A stretch of DNA of 64,000 nt from Lachnospiraceae bacterium AM93-12TA (GTDB lineage Bacteria > Bacillota > Clostridia > Lachnospirales > Lachnospiraceae), in contig JAQERH010000011.1 in NCBI GenBank assembly GCA_027698105.1, positions 1 to 64,000 on the forward strand, read 5' to 3'. A program made the translations under genes and the position numbers. Below are positions 35,038-43,288 of the stretch, in pieces. The notes beneath the pieces were generated by a model. It ran no database searches and was not told the origin of the DNA. It was given only the letters and a program-made list of their open reading frames with translations. Position 1 is the first letter of the stretch, and every line of letters starts with the position of its first letter.

Positions 35038-35076
35038 CAACAGAATAACCGCCGCCCGTTACAGCGGCATACCATG

Positions 35077-35108
35077 ACAGGAAATCAGAAAAGGTTTCCT
35101 GTTTTTTT
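35077..35108 (+). terminator. Terminator between the winged-helix gene and mobC
   Basis: ACAGGAAA (35077-35084) pairs with TTTCCTGT (35095-35102), followed by T residues to 35108. A closely similar block, including the upstream CCGCCGCCC and ACAGCGGCA words, lies at 45968-46027 in element B. Confidence 0.75.
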
Positions 35109-35237
35109 GCACCAAAAACCGCGCTGATTTTCCAGCTTTGTCGAAAAGTTTTATCAAAAAGTTTTTCAAAACTTTGCCATATTTGCATTTCTCTGCGTAG
35201 TAAGGAGTAAAGGGGGAGTTTCGCCGTTTTCTTAGAG

Positions 35238-35318
35238 CAAGATTCTACCGCAGTACCAAAATTCGCTTATCGCTCATTTTGCCCCTGCGGGAATCTTGTT
35301 GGGGAGTGCCTTCCCCAA
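35238..35318 (+). other. Candidate oriT of element A
   Basis: A long stem, CAAGATTCTACCGCAG (35238-35253) against CTGCGGGAATCTTG (35285-35298), is followed directly by a small hairpin TTGGGGA (35299-35305) / TCCCCAA (35312-35318). The block lies about 140 bases upstream of mobC and the relaxase, where MOBP transfer origins are usually found. The 418 bases between the winged-helix gene and mobC otherwise hold no gene. Confidence 0.5.
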
Positions 35319-35455
35319 ACCCTGCTTATGCGGCTTACGCCGCTGGAAAATCCCTCAAAATAATTTTTCGGATTTTTCAAAAACAGTTCCGCTTTACACC
35401 CTGTTTTTCTCCTATTAGTGAGAGGACACCACGCACAGCCGAAGGAGGTTTTACC

Positions 35456-35854
35456 ATGCGAAAACGATATAACACGCCGCACCGCAGCCGGGTAGTCAAG
35501 ACACGCATGACCGAGGAAGAATACGCCGAGTTTGCGGAAAGGCTTTCTGCTTACAACATGAGCCAAGCCGAGTTTATCCGGCAAGCCATAACCGGGGCAG
35601 CCATACGCCCCATCATAACCGTTTCCCCCGTCAATGACGAGTTGCTTGCCGCTGTCGGGAAGCTGACCGCCGAATACGGCAGGATCGGCGGCAACTTAAA
35701 CCAGATAGCCCGGACGCTGAACGAGTGGCACAGCCCCTACCCGCAGCTTGCCGGGGAGGTACGGGCGGCGGTTTCCGACCTTGCTGCCCTAAAGTTTGAA
35801 GTCTTGCAGAAAGTGGGTGACGCTGTTGGCAACATTCAAACATATCAGCTCTAA
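35456..35854 (+). CDS. mobC: MobC-type relaxosome protein
   Basis: MobC binds near oriT and helps the relaxase open the strands. The 132-residue protein starts MRKRYNTPHRSRVVKTRMTE and has a ribbon-helix-helix-like segment (EEYAEFAERLSAYNMSQAEF) followed by the MobC block GRIGGNLNQIARTLNEW. I choose the ATG at 35456, preceded by GAAGGAGG, not the longer frame from 35279, which runs through the candidate oriT. The relaxase frame begins inside its 3' end. Confidence 0.88.
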   Translation: MRKRYNTPHRSRVVKTRMTEEEYAEFAERLSAYNMSQAEFIRQAITGAAIRPIITVSPVNDELLAAVGKLTAEYGRIGGNLNQIARTLNEWHSPYPQLAGEVRAAVSDLAALKFEVLQKVGDAVGNIQTYQL

Positions 35855-37448
35855 AAATGCGGACTATGGCGCAGCGGAAGCCTATCTCACATTTGAGCAT
35901 GACGAGTTTACCATGAAGCCCACCCTTGATGAAAACGGGCGGCTGATACCGAGGGAGGATTACCGCATTTCTTCCCTCAACTGTGGGGGCGAGGATTTCG
36001 CTGTTGCCTGTATGCGGGCTAATCTCCGCTATGAGAAAAACCAAAAACGGGAAGATGTGAAAAGCCACCACTATATCATCAGCTTTGACCCACGGGACGG
36101 GACAGACAACGGCTTGACCGTAGACCGGGCGCAGGAGCTGGGCGAGCAGTTCTGTAAAGAGCATTTCCCCGGACACCAAGCCTTAGTCTGCACCCACCCG
36201 GACGGGCATAACCACAGCGGCAATATCCATGTGCATATCGTCATCAACTCCCTGCGGATTTATGAAGTCCCGCTTCTGCCCTACATGGACAGACCAGCCG
36301 ACACACGGGAGGGCTGCAAGCACCGCTGCACCAACGCCGCTATGGAATATTTCAAGAGTGAAGTCATGGAGATGTGCCACCGGGAGGGGCTTTACCAAAT
36401 CGACCTCCTAAGCGGCAGCAAGGAACGGATAACCGAACGGGAATACTGGGCGGCAAAGAAAGGACAGCTTGCCCTTGATAAAGAGAACGCTGTCAGAGAA
36501 GCCGCAGGACAGCCGACCAAGCCCACCAAGTTTGAAACGGACAAGGCGAAGCTGCGCCGGACGATACGGCAGGCACTTTCCCAAGCTGGCAGCTTTGACG
36601 AATTTTCTTCCCTTTTGCTGCGGGAGGGTGTGACCGTCAAGGAGAGCCGGGGGCGGCTTTCCTACCTCACGCCGGACAGGACAAAGCCTATCACAGCCCG
36701 GAAGCTGGGGGACGATTTTGACAAGGCTGCTGTCCTTGTCCTGCTTACGCAGAACGCCCACAGAGCCGCCGAACAGAGCAAAGCCATACTCGAATACCCT
36801 GCCGCGGTTAAAAAGCTGTCACAAGGGGAAAAAACCACAAAAACCACCCCGGCAGACAACACCTTGCAGCGCATGGTTGACCGGGAAGCCAAGCGAGCCG
36901 AGGGCAAGGGCGTGGGCTATGACCGCTGGGCGGCAAAGCACAACCTAAAGCAAATGGCAGCTACCGTTACCGCCTATCAGCAGTACGGCTTTTCTTCCCC
37001 GGAGGAACTGGACGAAGCCTGTTCTGCCGCCTATACCGCCATGCGGGAAAGCCTTACAGAGCTGAAGCAGATGGAAAAGACGCTGAACGGGAAAAAGGAG
37101 CTGCAACGGCAGGTGCTTGCCTATTCCAAGACCCGCCCTGTCCGGGACGGGCTGAAACAGCAGAAAAACGCCAAAGCAAAAGCAGCCTACCGTCAGAAGT
37201 ACGAAAGCGACTTTATCATAGCAGACGCAGCCGCCCGCTATTTCAGGGAAAACGGCATTTCCAAGCTGCCGAGCTATAAAGCCCTGCAAGCAGAGATTGA
37301 AACCCTTATCCAAGAGAAAAACAGCGGCTACAACGATTACCGGGCAAAACGGGAGGAATACCGCCGCTTACAGACTGTCAAGGGCAATATCGACCAGATT
37401 TTACACCGGGAGCGCAAGCCTGTGAAAAGGCAGGAACAGGAACGATAA
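35826..37448 (+). CDS. Relaxase (MOBP-type, element A)
   Basis: This enzyme nicks oriT and pilots the strand during mobilization. The start is likely the TTG at 35826 (reading ATFKHISSKNADYGAAEAY), overlapping mobC by 29 bases; an ATG at 35796 is also open. The relaxase domain shows HHYIISFDPRD (about 80), CKEHFPGHQALVCTHPDGH and the metal site SGNIHVHIVINSLR (about 140). The rest (to 540 residues) is mostly helical and Lys/Arg-rich with coiled coil, ending RKPVKRQEQER. It differs from the minus-strand relaxase at 56719. Confidence 0.9.
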   Translation: MATFKHISSKNADYGAAEAYLTFEHDEFTMKPTLDENGRLIPREDYRISSLNCGGEDFAVACMRANLRYEKNQKREDVKSHHYIISFDPRDGTDNGLTVDRAQELGEQFCKEHFPGHQALVCTHPDGHNHSGNIHVHIVINSLRIYEVPLLPYMDRPADTREGCKHRCTNAAMEYFKSEVMEMCHREGLYQIDLLSGSKERITEREYWAAKKGQLALDKENAVREAAGQPTKPTKFETDKAKLRRTIRQALSQAGSFDEFSSLLLREGVTVKESRGRLSYLTPDRTKPITARKLGDDFDKAAVLVLLTQNAHRAAEQSKAILEYPAAVKKLSQGEKTTKTTPADNTLQRMVDREAKRAEGKGVGYDRWAAKHNLKQMAATVTAYQQYGFSSPEELDEACSAAYTAMRESLTELKQMEKTLNGKKELQRQVLAYSKTRPVRDGLKQQKNAKAKAAYRQKYESDFIIADAAARYFRENGISKLPSYKALQAEIETLIQEKNSGYNDYRAKREEYRRLQTVKGNIDQILHRERKPVKRQEQER

Positions 37449-37633
37449 AAACCGCCCCAAAATGTACCCGAACCTATACAGAACAAGGGGGCTGCCCCGT
37501 ACCCTATCCGCAAATACCAAAGGATTTTTTAACGGGCTTATAGGGCAGAAAAAACCCGAAAATGATACCGAGATGATACAGAATTACCGCCGATACCGCC
37601 ACACCAGCGGAAACGGCAGAAAGGAGCGCACCC

Positions 37634-37846
37634 ATGCCAAGAATGAGCAAGAAACGGCGGCTGGAATGGTCTTTTTTCCTGCGGCAAGTGAAAGTCGGGA
37701 ATTCCACCTGCGATCGTATCACATACAATGACCTCTGCCGGGGCTGTACCCATAGCTGCAAGCAGAGCTTCCGGGCGGTTATCATACTCTGCCCCCACTA
37801 CTACTCCAAACGCCGGAAAAAGGAGGACAGGGACAATGGCAGATAA
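37634..37846 (+). CDS. Small Cys-rich ORF ahead of the replication protein (copy 1)
   Basis: The 70-residue basic protein starts MPRMSKKRRLEWSFF and has a Cys cluster, CRGCTHSCKQSFRAVIILC, that could hold a zinc ion. It closely resembles the ORF at 44576-44764 in element B (MPRMSKKRKQELSFY; CRKCQHGCTQSF), which also precedes a replication-type gene with an overlap. The repeated context suggests a linked role in replication, but no function is known to me. Its end overlaps the next gene by 11 bases. Confidence 0.7.
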   Translation: MPRMSKKRRLEWSFFLRQVKVGNSTCDRITYNDLCRGCTHSCKQSFRAVIILCPHYYSKRRKKEDRDNGR

Positions 37847-38585
37847 CCGCAAGTATTACTACCTCAAGCTGAAAGAGAACTTTTTTGACAGCGACTCCAT
37901 TGTGCTGCTGGAAGATATGAAAGACGGGATTTTATACTCCAATATCCTCTTGAAGCTGTACTTAAAATCGCTGAAAAACGGCGGGAAATTGCAGCTTGAC
38001 GAGCATATCCCCTACACAGCGCAGATGATAGCGACACTGACCCGCCACCAGATAGGGACGGTTGAGAGGGCTTTAGAGATTTTCCGGCAGTTGGGGCTTG
38101 TGGAGCAGCTTGACAGCGGGGCTTTCTATATGACCGACATTGAGCTGATGATAGGACAGTCCTCTACCGAAGCCGAGCGGAAACGGGCTGCAAGACTGGA
38201 AAACAAGGCACTTTTACCGCCCCGGACAAAAGGCGGACATTTGTCCGACATTCGTCCACCAGAGATAGAGATAGAGTTAGAGAAAGAGATAGAGATAGAA
38301 AAAGAGAGAGAGGGAGAAACGGGACACCCCGCCCCCGCCGCTTATGGCAGATACAACAATGTGATACTGACCGATACAGAGCTTTCCGGGCTAAAAACAG
38401 AGTTGCCCGACAAGTGGGAGTATTATATTGACCGGCTTTCCTGCCATATCGCTTCCACCGGGAAACAGTACCACAGCCATGCAGCCACCATTTACAAGTG
38501 GGCGCAGGAGGACGCTGCCAAAGGCAAGGCTGCCTCGAAACAGGGCATACCCGATTATTCATGCAAGGAGGGCGAGAGCTTATGA
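37836..38585 (+). CDS. Replisome-organizer-like replication initiator (element A)
   Basis: The 249-residue protein starts at 37836 after AGGAGG. Its N-terminal 130 residues match the phage replisome organizer N-terminal domain (RKYYYLKLKENFFDSDSI, then a winged helix with TLTRHQIGTVERALEIFRQLGL). A striking linker of alternating Glu and Ile/Lys (about 148-165) follows, encoded by a purine-only GAGATA-type run at 38261-38318. The C-terminal part (LPDKWEYYIDRLSCHIAS) resembles the DnaD-like end of these proteins. Its stop overlaps the start of the DnaC-like gene (ATGA), so the two act together in loading a helicase. Confidence 0.8.
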   Translation: MADNRKYYYLKLKENFFDSDSIVLLEDMKDGILYSNILLKLYLKSLKNGGKLQLDEHIPYTAQMIATLTRHQIGTVERALEIFRQLGLVEQLDSGAFYMTDIELMIGQSSTEAERKRAARLENKALLPPRTKGGHLSDIRPPEIEIELEKEIEIEKEREGETGHPAPAAYGRYNNVILTDTELSGLKTELPDKWEYYIDRLSCHIASTGKQYHSHAATIYKWAQEDAAKGKAASKQGIPDYSCKEGESL

Positions 38586-39436
38586 AAAACGGAATTGAAG
38601 CTATGATTACGGACATTACAGCCACTACCGCCGAAGCGGAGGACTACACAGGCGAGGACGGGCTTTTATACTGCGGTAAGTGCCATACGCCCAAAGAAGC
38701 CTATTTTGCAGAGGGAAAGACTTGTTTCGGGCGTGACCGCCACCCGGCAGAGTGCGACTGCCAGCGGGCAGCCCGTGAAAAGCAGCAAGCCGCCGAAAGC
38801 CGACAGAAGCACCTTGAAAAAGTGGAGGACTTGAAACGCCGGGGCTTTACCGACCCTGCTATGCGGAACTGGACATTTGAGCATGACAACGGCAGAAACC
38901 CGCAGACCGAAACCGCCCGCTTTTATGTGGAGAGCTGGGAAACCATGCAGGCTGAAAATATCGGCTACCTGTTTTGGGGCGGCGTGGGGACGGGAAAAAG
39001 CTACCTTGCCGCCTGTATCGCCAACGCCCTTATGGAAAAAGAGGTTGCCGTCTGCATGACAAACTTTGCAACGATACTGGGTGACCTTGCCGCCAGCTTT
39101 GAGGGCAGGAACGAATATATTTCCCGCCTTTGCAGCTACCCTCTGCTGATACTTGATGATTTCGGTATGGAGCGAGGAACAGAATACGGGCTGGAACAGG
39201 TTTACAGCGTGATTGACAGCCGTTACCGAAGCGGCAAGCCGCTGATCGCCACGACCAACCTCACGCTGGAGGAATTGCAGCACCCGCAGGACACGCCCCA
39301 CGCCCGTATCTATGACAGGCTGACTTCCATGTGCGCCCCCGTCCGCTTCACGGGCAGCAACTTCCGAAAGGAAACCGCACAGGAAAAGCTGGAACGCTTA
39401 AAGCAACTGATGAAGCAGCGAAAGGAGAGCCTATGA
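38582..39436 (+). CDS. DnaC-like ATP-binding helicase loader
   Basis: This 284-residue protein has an N-terminal zinc-binding region (LYCGKCHTPKEAYF and CDCQRAAREKQQ) and a DnaC/IstB-type AAA domain with Walker A FWGGVGTGKSYLAACIA (about 134-150), Walker B LLILDDFGMERGTEYG and the sensor LIATTNLTLEEL. DnaC-like loaders place the replicative helicase on an opened origin. Translation is coupled to the replisome-organizer gene upstream and to the TnpW gene downstream by 4-base overlaps. Confidence 0.88.
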   Translation: MKNGIEAMITDITATTAEAEDYTGEDGLLYCGKCHTPKEAYFAEGKTCFGRDRHPAECDCQRAAREKQQAAESRQKHLEKVEDLKRRGFTDPAMRNWTFEHDNGRNPQTETARFYVESWETMQAENIGYLFWGGVGTGKSYLAACIANALMEKEVAVCMTNFATILGDLAASFEGRNEYISRLCSYPLLILDDFGMERGTEYGLEQVYSVIDSRYRSGKPLIATTNLTLEELQHPQDTPHARIYDRLTSMCAPVRFTGSNFRKETAQEKLERLKQLMKQRKESL

Positions 39437-39621
39437 CAGAAACGAAACAGACAAGCACCACCAAAACAGACCGCCGCCCGGACTGTGTGACGGAAATCCG
39501 CATGGGCAACTCCGTCCTTACCGTTTCCGGCTTCTTCAAGCAGGGCGCAACCGACACCGCAGCCGACAAGATGATGAAAGTGCTGGAAGCGGAAGCTGCT
39601 ACACAAAAAACGGCGATTTGA
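39433..39621 (+). CDS. tnpW: TnpW-like small protein (element A)
   Basis: The 62-residue protein (MTETKQTSTTKTDRRPD, then VTEIRMGNSVLTVSGFF and a helical end) fits the transposon-encoded TnpW family of Tn4451-type elements. Its start overlaps the DnaC-like stop, and the serine recombinase follows by about 110 bases, a position repeated at 62212. The function of TnpW is not established; a role near recombination or copy control is inferred from position. Confidence 0.75.
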   Translation: MTETKQTSTTKTDRRPDCVTEIRMGNSVLTVSGFFKQGATDTAADKMMKVLEAEAATQKTAI

Positions 39622-39732
39622 CCGACCATAAAGAAGCAGATTTGACGCTTTTGCCGCTATACAGACAGCCGCCCCATGTGGTACAATCAAGGTACGGAAT
39701 AGTGGGGCTGGCTGTCGGAAACGGAGGATTTT

Positions 39733-41343
39733 ATGTTAAGACAGACCAACCAACAACCAATTACCGCCCTTTACCCAAGACTATCCCATGAGGACGAGCT
39801 GCAAGGCGAAAGCAATTCCATTTCCAATCAGAAGCGTATCCTTGAAACCTATGCAAAGCAGAACGGCTTTTCCAATCTGCGCTGGTACACGGACGACGGT
39901 TATTCTGGTGCGAACTTTCAAAGACCCGGTTTTCAAGCCATGCTTGCGGACATTGAAGCCGGAAAAGTCGGGACAGTTATCGTAAAGGATATGTCGAGGT
40001 TAGGGCGAAACTACCTGCAAGTGGGAATGTACACGGAAATGATTTTCCCACAGAAAGGTGTCCGCTTCATCGCTATCAATGACGGAGTGGACAGCGCACA
40101 GGGCGACAATGACTTTGCCCCGCTGCGGAATATCTTTAACGAATGGCTGGTGAGAGATACGAGCAAGAAAATCAAAGCAGTAAAACGCTCAAAAGGCATG
40201 AATGGCAAGCCCATCACAAGCAAGCCTGTGTATGGCTACCTCATGGACGAGGATGAAAATTTCATTATTGACGAGGAAGCTGCACCCGTAGTCAAGCAGA
40301 TATACAACCTCTGTCTTGCCGGGAATGGTCCGACCAAGATAGCCCGTATGCTCACAGAGCAGCAAATCCCCACGCCGGGAACGCTTGAATACCGCAGGAC
40401 GGGCAGCACCCGCCGCTACCACCCCGGCTATGAGTGCAAGTGGGCGACCAATACCGTAGTGCATATCCTTGAAAACCGGGAATACACAGGCTGTCTGGTA
40501 AATTTCAAGACAGAAAAACTTTCTTACAAAGTCAAGCACAGTGTAGAAAATCCCCCGGAAAAGCAAGTGATTTTCGAGAACCACCACGAGCCTATCATAG
40601 ACACCCAAACATGGGAACGGGTGCAGGAGCTTCGCAAACAGCGCAAACGCCCAAACCGCTATGATGAAGTGGGTTTGTTCTCCGGCATACTGTTCTGTGC
40701 GGACTGCGGCAGCGTGATGTATCAGCAGCGATACCAGACGGACAAGCGCAAGCAGGACTGTTATATCTGCGGCAACTACAAGAAACGCACCCATGACTGT
40801 ACGGCGCACTTTATCCGCACCGACCTCTTGACCGCTGGTGTACTCTCCAATCTGCGGAAAGTGACCAGCTATGCGGCAAAGCATGAAGCCCGGTTTATGA
40901 AACTCTTGATTGAGCAGAACGAGGACGGGGGCAAACGCAGGAACGCCGCCAAGAAAAAGGAACTGGAAGCCTCCGAGAAACGCATAGCCGAGTTATCCGC
41001 TATCTTCAAGCGGCTGTATGAGGACAGCGTGACCGGGCGCATATCAGACGAGCGTTTCACAGAGCTGTCGGCAGACTATGAAGCAGAGCAACGGGAGCTG
41101 AAAGAAAGAGCCGCTGCTATTCAAGCGGAGCTTTCCAAAGCACAGGAAGCCACCGTGAACGCAGAAAAGTTTATGAATGTTGTCCGGCGGCATACCAGCT
41201 TTGAAGAACTTACCCCTACTCTGCTGCGGGAGTTTGTAGAGAAAATCGTTGTGCATGAGTGCAGCTATGACGAGAACAAGACCCGCAGACAGGACATTGA
41301 GATTTATTATTCTTTTGTTGGCAAGGTGGACTTGCCCGAATAA
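39733..41343 (+). CDS. Large serine recombinase of element A (TnpX-like)
   Basis: The 536-residue recombinase has the resolvase domain with LYPRLSHEDELQGESNSI (Ser18 nucleophile), DDGYSGANFQRPGF and [11 protein letters not shown], the Recombinase domain (GPTKIARMLTEQQIPTPG), the zinc ribbon CADCGSVMYQQ...CYICGNYKKRTHDC and a coiled-coil C-terminus. This order is that of TnpX/Tn5397-type integrases. It lies at the right end of element A, about 90 bases from the Maff2 junction, and should catalyse excision from that gene. Confidence 0.95.
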   Translation: MLRQTNQQPITALYPRLSHEDELQGESNSISNQKRILETYAKQNGFSNLRWYTDDGYSGANFQRPGFQAMLADIEAGKVGTVIVKDMSRLGRNYLQVGMYTEMIFPQKGVRFIAINDGVDSAQGDNDFAPLRNIFNEWLVRDTSKKIKAVKRSKGMNGKPITSKPVYGYLMDEDENFIIDEEAAPVVKQIYNLCLAGNGPTKIARMLTEQQIPTPGTLEYRRTGSTRRYHPGYECKWATNTVVHILENREYTGCLVNFKTEKLSYKVKHSVENPPEKQVIFENHHEPIIDTQTWERVQELRKQRKRPNRYDEVGLFSGILFCADCGSVMYQQRYQTDKRKQDCYICGNYKKRTHDCTAHFIRTDLLTAGVLSNLRKVTSYAAKHEARFMKLLIEQNEDGGKRRNAAKKKELEASEKRIAELSAIFKRLYEDSVTGRISDERFTELSADYEAEQRELKERAAAIQAELSKAQEATVNAEKFMNVVRRHTSFEELTPTLLREFVEKIVVHECSYDENKTRRQDIEIYYSFVGKVDLPE

Positions 41344-41433
41344 CCGCCCGACCTATCCGACACAATGCGCAAGTGCCGGATAGGAACGGCAAAATTTTTT
41401 ACACTTCTATTACTTCTTTATCGCACATCAGTA

Positions 41434-41469
41434 AAATCACAGGGCATTAAGCAGTTCATGGCTAATTAA
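41434..41469 (+). pseudogene. Maff2-type gene, middle fragment
   Basis: The codons read KSQGIKQFMAN then TAA. KSQGIKQFMA continues the Maff2 sequence left at 31022 without loss of frame. The Gly-rich end of the family is missing after GCT at 41461-41463, so a second event cut the gene here. Confidence 0.75.
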
Positions 41470-41531
41470 AGGGAGCAAAAAGAAAGGAAAAGCACATCCA
41501 GACGGTATCAGCGGCAGGTTACAAGAATAAA

Positions 41532-41560
41532 TTGTGATTTCACAAGATTGGTGCTATAAT
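41532..41560 (+). promoter_or_regulatory. Promoter of the XRE-TnpV genes
   Basis: TTGTGA (41532-41537) and TATAAT (41555-41560), spacer 17, lie about 65 bases before the XRE start. Confidence 0.55.
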
Positions 41561-41623
41561 AAGAGAAAAGTTCCTGCCGGGGCAGCCGCCCCGGTGGTAT
41601 GGATAGGAAGGCGGGAAAGCAAT

Positions 41624-41896
41624 ATGCACATCAGCTATAAACCACTCTGGCATACACTGTTAGAGCGTGATATGAGAAAAGAAGATTTAAGGCTTGCTGC
41701 TGGTATGACAACGAATATGATTGCCAACATGAGCAAAGAGGGAAAGCACATCAGCATGGACACATTAGCCCGTATCTGCGAAACGCTGAATTGTGAGATT
41801 ACCGATGTAATTGAGTTAGTACCAGACGAGCCTGCTTCCACAGGAGGTAAGGAACATGAGCGAATTGAAACCAAGAATAACAGAAAACGGAATTGA
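41624..41896 (+). CDS. Small XRE-family regulator
   Basis: The 90-residue protein is a short helix-turn-helix repressor of the YozG/Cro type: WHTLLERDMRKEDLRLAAGMTTNMIANMS, then SMDTLARICETLNCEITDVIE. I begin at the ATG at 41624 after GGCGGGAAAG. Its 3' end overlaps the next gene by 41 bases in another frame, so expression is linked. It probably controls nearby element genes. Confidence 0.85.
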   Translation: MHISYKPLWHTLLERDMRKEDLRLAAGMTTNMIANMSKEGKHISMDTLARICETLNCEITDVIELVPDEPASTGGKEHERIETKNNRKRN

Positions 41897-42245
41897 TTAT
41901 ATCCTTGTTGGAGATTACTACATCCCAGACTTGAAGCTGCCGGAAGAACACCGCCCCATCGGAAAGTACGGACGGATGCACCGGGAATATTTAAGAGAAG
42001 TCCACCCAGCCAGATTGAACACATTGACCTTGACCGGGGAGTTATGGACATACCTTGCAGACCTGAACGAACAGGCACAGGAACGGTTAGACACCATCAT
42101 GGAGCAGATGAAAGCCACCGAGGGCGTGACCGAGGAATTGAAGCGTACCCGTCAAATGGAATGGGTGCAGCGTTGCAATAACATTCACAACCGAGCAGAA
42201 GAAATTGTTTTGCATGATATAATTTATTCATACGGGAGTAATTAA
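41856..42245 (+). CDS. tnpV: TnpV-like transposon protein
   Basis: The 129-residue protein (MSELKPRITENGIDYILVG, then LPEEHRPIGKYGRMHREYL and a helical C-terminus) fits the TnpV family found in Tn4451-like elements next to an XRE regulator. Its function is not known. The start lies inside the XRE gene with GGAGGTAAGGA before it. Confidence 0.8.
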   Translation: MSELKPRITENGIDYILVGDYYIPDLKLPEEHRPIGKYGRMHREYLREVHPARLNTLTLTGELWTYLADLNEQAQERLDTIMEQMKATEGVTEELKRTRQMEWVQRCNNIHNRAEEIVLHDIIYSYGSN

Positions 42246-42261
42246 ATCGGAGGTATATAAG

Positions 42262-43224
42262 ATGATTGAAATTGTATTTGGTGAAAGTGCCTGTGGAAGT
42301 TTGAAAATTGCCCAAACTTACGGTAAGGGAAAGTATAGAGGAAGTGCAGTTTCGGTCTTTATGAGGCACGAAGATGGGAGTGTTCCATCTTCAGATGAAA
42401 TGAAAGAAGCACAAATTCAAGCACAGGAACAAGAACATATTGCTTGGGAGAATGCTATTCCATTGGGAGGCAAGAGCAGTGATGTTTATTGTTTTGATAT
42501 GGCTCTTAGTGTGGGAGATATTTCTGATAATGGAATTGGCGAACAGCGGAAAAATGTTCTCAAGAAAATGCTGTCTGTCTGGTTTGTAGAGGATTTAGAC
42601 TATCAGGTTGAAGAAAAAATACAGAAAATTAAAACTACATTGTCTTCGGTTATTGAACGATATGTAGCTGGGGAAGAAGTTCGTATTTGGTATAGCTATA
42701 ATCCGGATGAACTTTGCGGTATGTACTGGCTTATGAAACAACTTCGACCATTAAACTGTCAGACAACAATTTATTTGGTTAAGTTACCTGCCTGGGAATA
42801 TGGAAAAGAAAATACTATGACATCCAAAATAGCATGGGGTGAGGTTTCTCCTGGCGAATGGGGAAAATATATAACTCTACAAGAAAAAGCTAAGCCTGTA
42901 TTTCTTTCAGCTTGTGCTATGAAATGGAATCAACTTCAAAATGAAAATGCACCTTTGCGTGCAATGCTAAATGGTAAATTGCAAAGTGTTTCAGAAGATA
43001 TATATGATAGTTTCATTCTTCGTGAAATTGCGGAACAGCCAGAGCAATTCAAAATGGCTATTGTTATAGGTAATGTTTTAGGAAAATATCAACTTGGAAT
43101 TAGTGATGTATGGATTTCTAATCGCATTGATAAAATGCTTGAAGATGGTGTGTTGGAAATTATACAGGACGCACCAAAGGGAGAAACAAATTATCGCCGG
43201 ATATTAAGAAAACGAATGAAATAA
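42262..43224 (+). CDS. DUF1835/DUF3658-like protein
   Basis: This 320-residue protein begins MIEIVFGESACGSLKIAQ, the opening of DUF1835 proteins, with WYSYNPDELCGMYWLMKQL and LAVV-like strands in the middle, and ends with a DUF3658-like segment (IVIGNVLGKYQLGISDVWI, then RIDKMLEDGVLEI). The role of these domains is not known. The gene is more AT-rich than its element neighbours and has no evident link to transfer, so it is likely cargo. GGAGGTATATAAG precedes the start. Confidence 0.7.
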   Translation: MIEIVFGESACGSLKIAQTYGKGKYRGSAVSVFMRHEDGSVPSSDEMKEAQIQAQEQEHIAWENAIPLGGKSSDVYCFDMALSVGDISDNGIGEQRKNVLKKMLSVWFVEDLDYQVEEKIQKIKTTLSSVIERYVAGEEVRIWYSYNPDELCGMYWLMKQLRPLNCQTTIYLVKLPAWEYGKENTMTSKIAWGEVSPGEWGKYITLQEKAKPVFLSACAMKWNQLQNENAPLRAMLNGKLQSVSEDIYDSFILREIAEQPEQFKMAIVIGNVLGKYQLGISDVWISNRIDKMLEDGVLEIIQDAPKGETNYRRILRKRMK

Positions 43225-43237
43225 TAACCACAGCAAG

Positions 43238-43288
43238 AACCGCTGCTACATGGAAGGCACCCCAACCATGCAACAGCGGTTTTTTTTA
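43238..43288. terminator. Convergent terminator between the DUF1835 and XRE genes
   Basis: AACCGCTG (43238-43245) pairs with CAGCGGTT (43274-43281) and is followed by T residues on the plus strand. It lies between the two convergent gene ends. Confidence 0.65.

Larger units (their letters stand above)
31023..41433 (+). mobile_element. Mobilizable element A inserted in the Maff2-type gene (about 10.4 kb)
   Basis: Left boundary: the Maff2 frame breaks after the GCA codon at 31020-31022. Right boundary: the same frame resumes with AAA TCA CAG at 41434. The ends share only AAAT around the joints. Between them are a 124-residue ORF, a large palindrome, HelD, a winged-helix protein, a candidate oriT, MobC, relaxase, a Cys-rich ORF, replication proteins, TnpW and a serine recombinase at the right end. 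It carries its own relaxase but no secretion genes, hence mobilizable. The exact crossover point within AAA is uncertain by a few bases. Confidence 0.8.

Noticed and set aside
35279..35455. Longer N-terminus for the element A mobC gene
   Set aside because: The extra codons run through the candidate oriT, and a strong GAAGGAGG site stands before the inner ATG.
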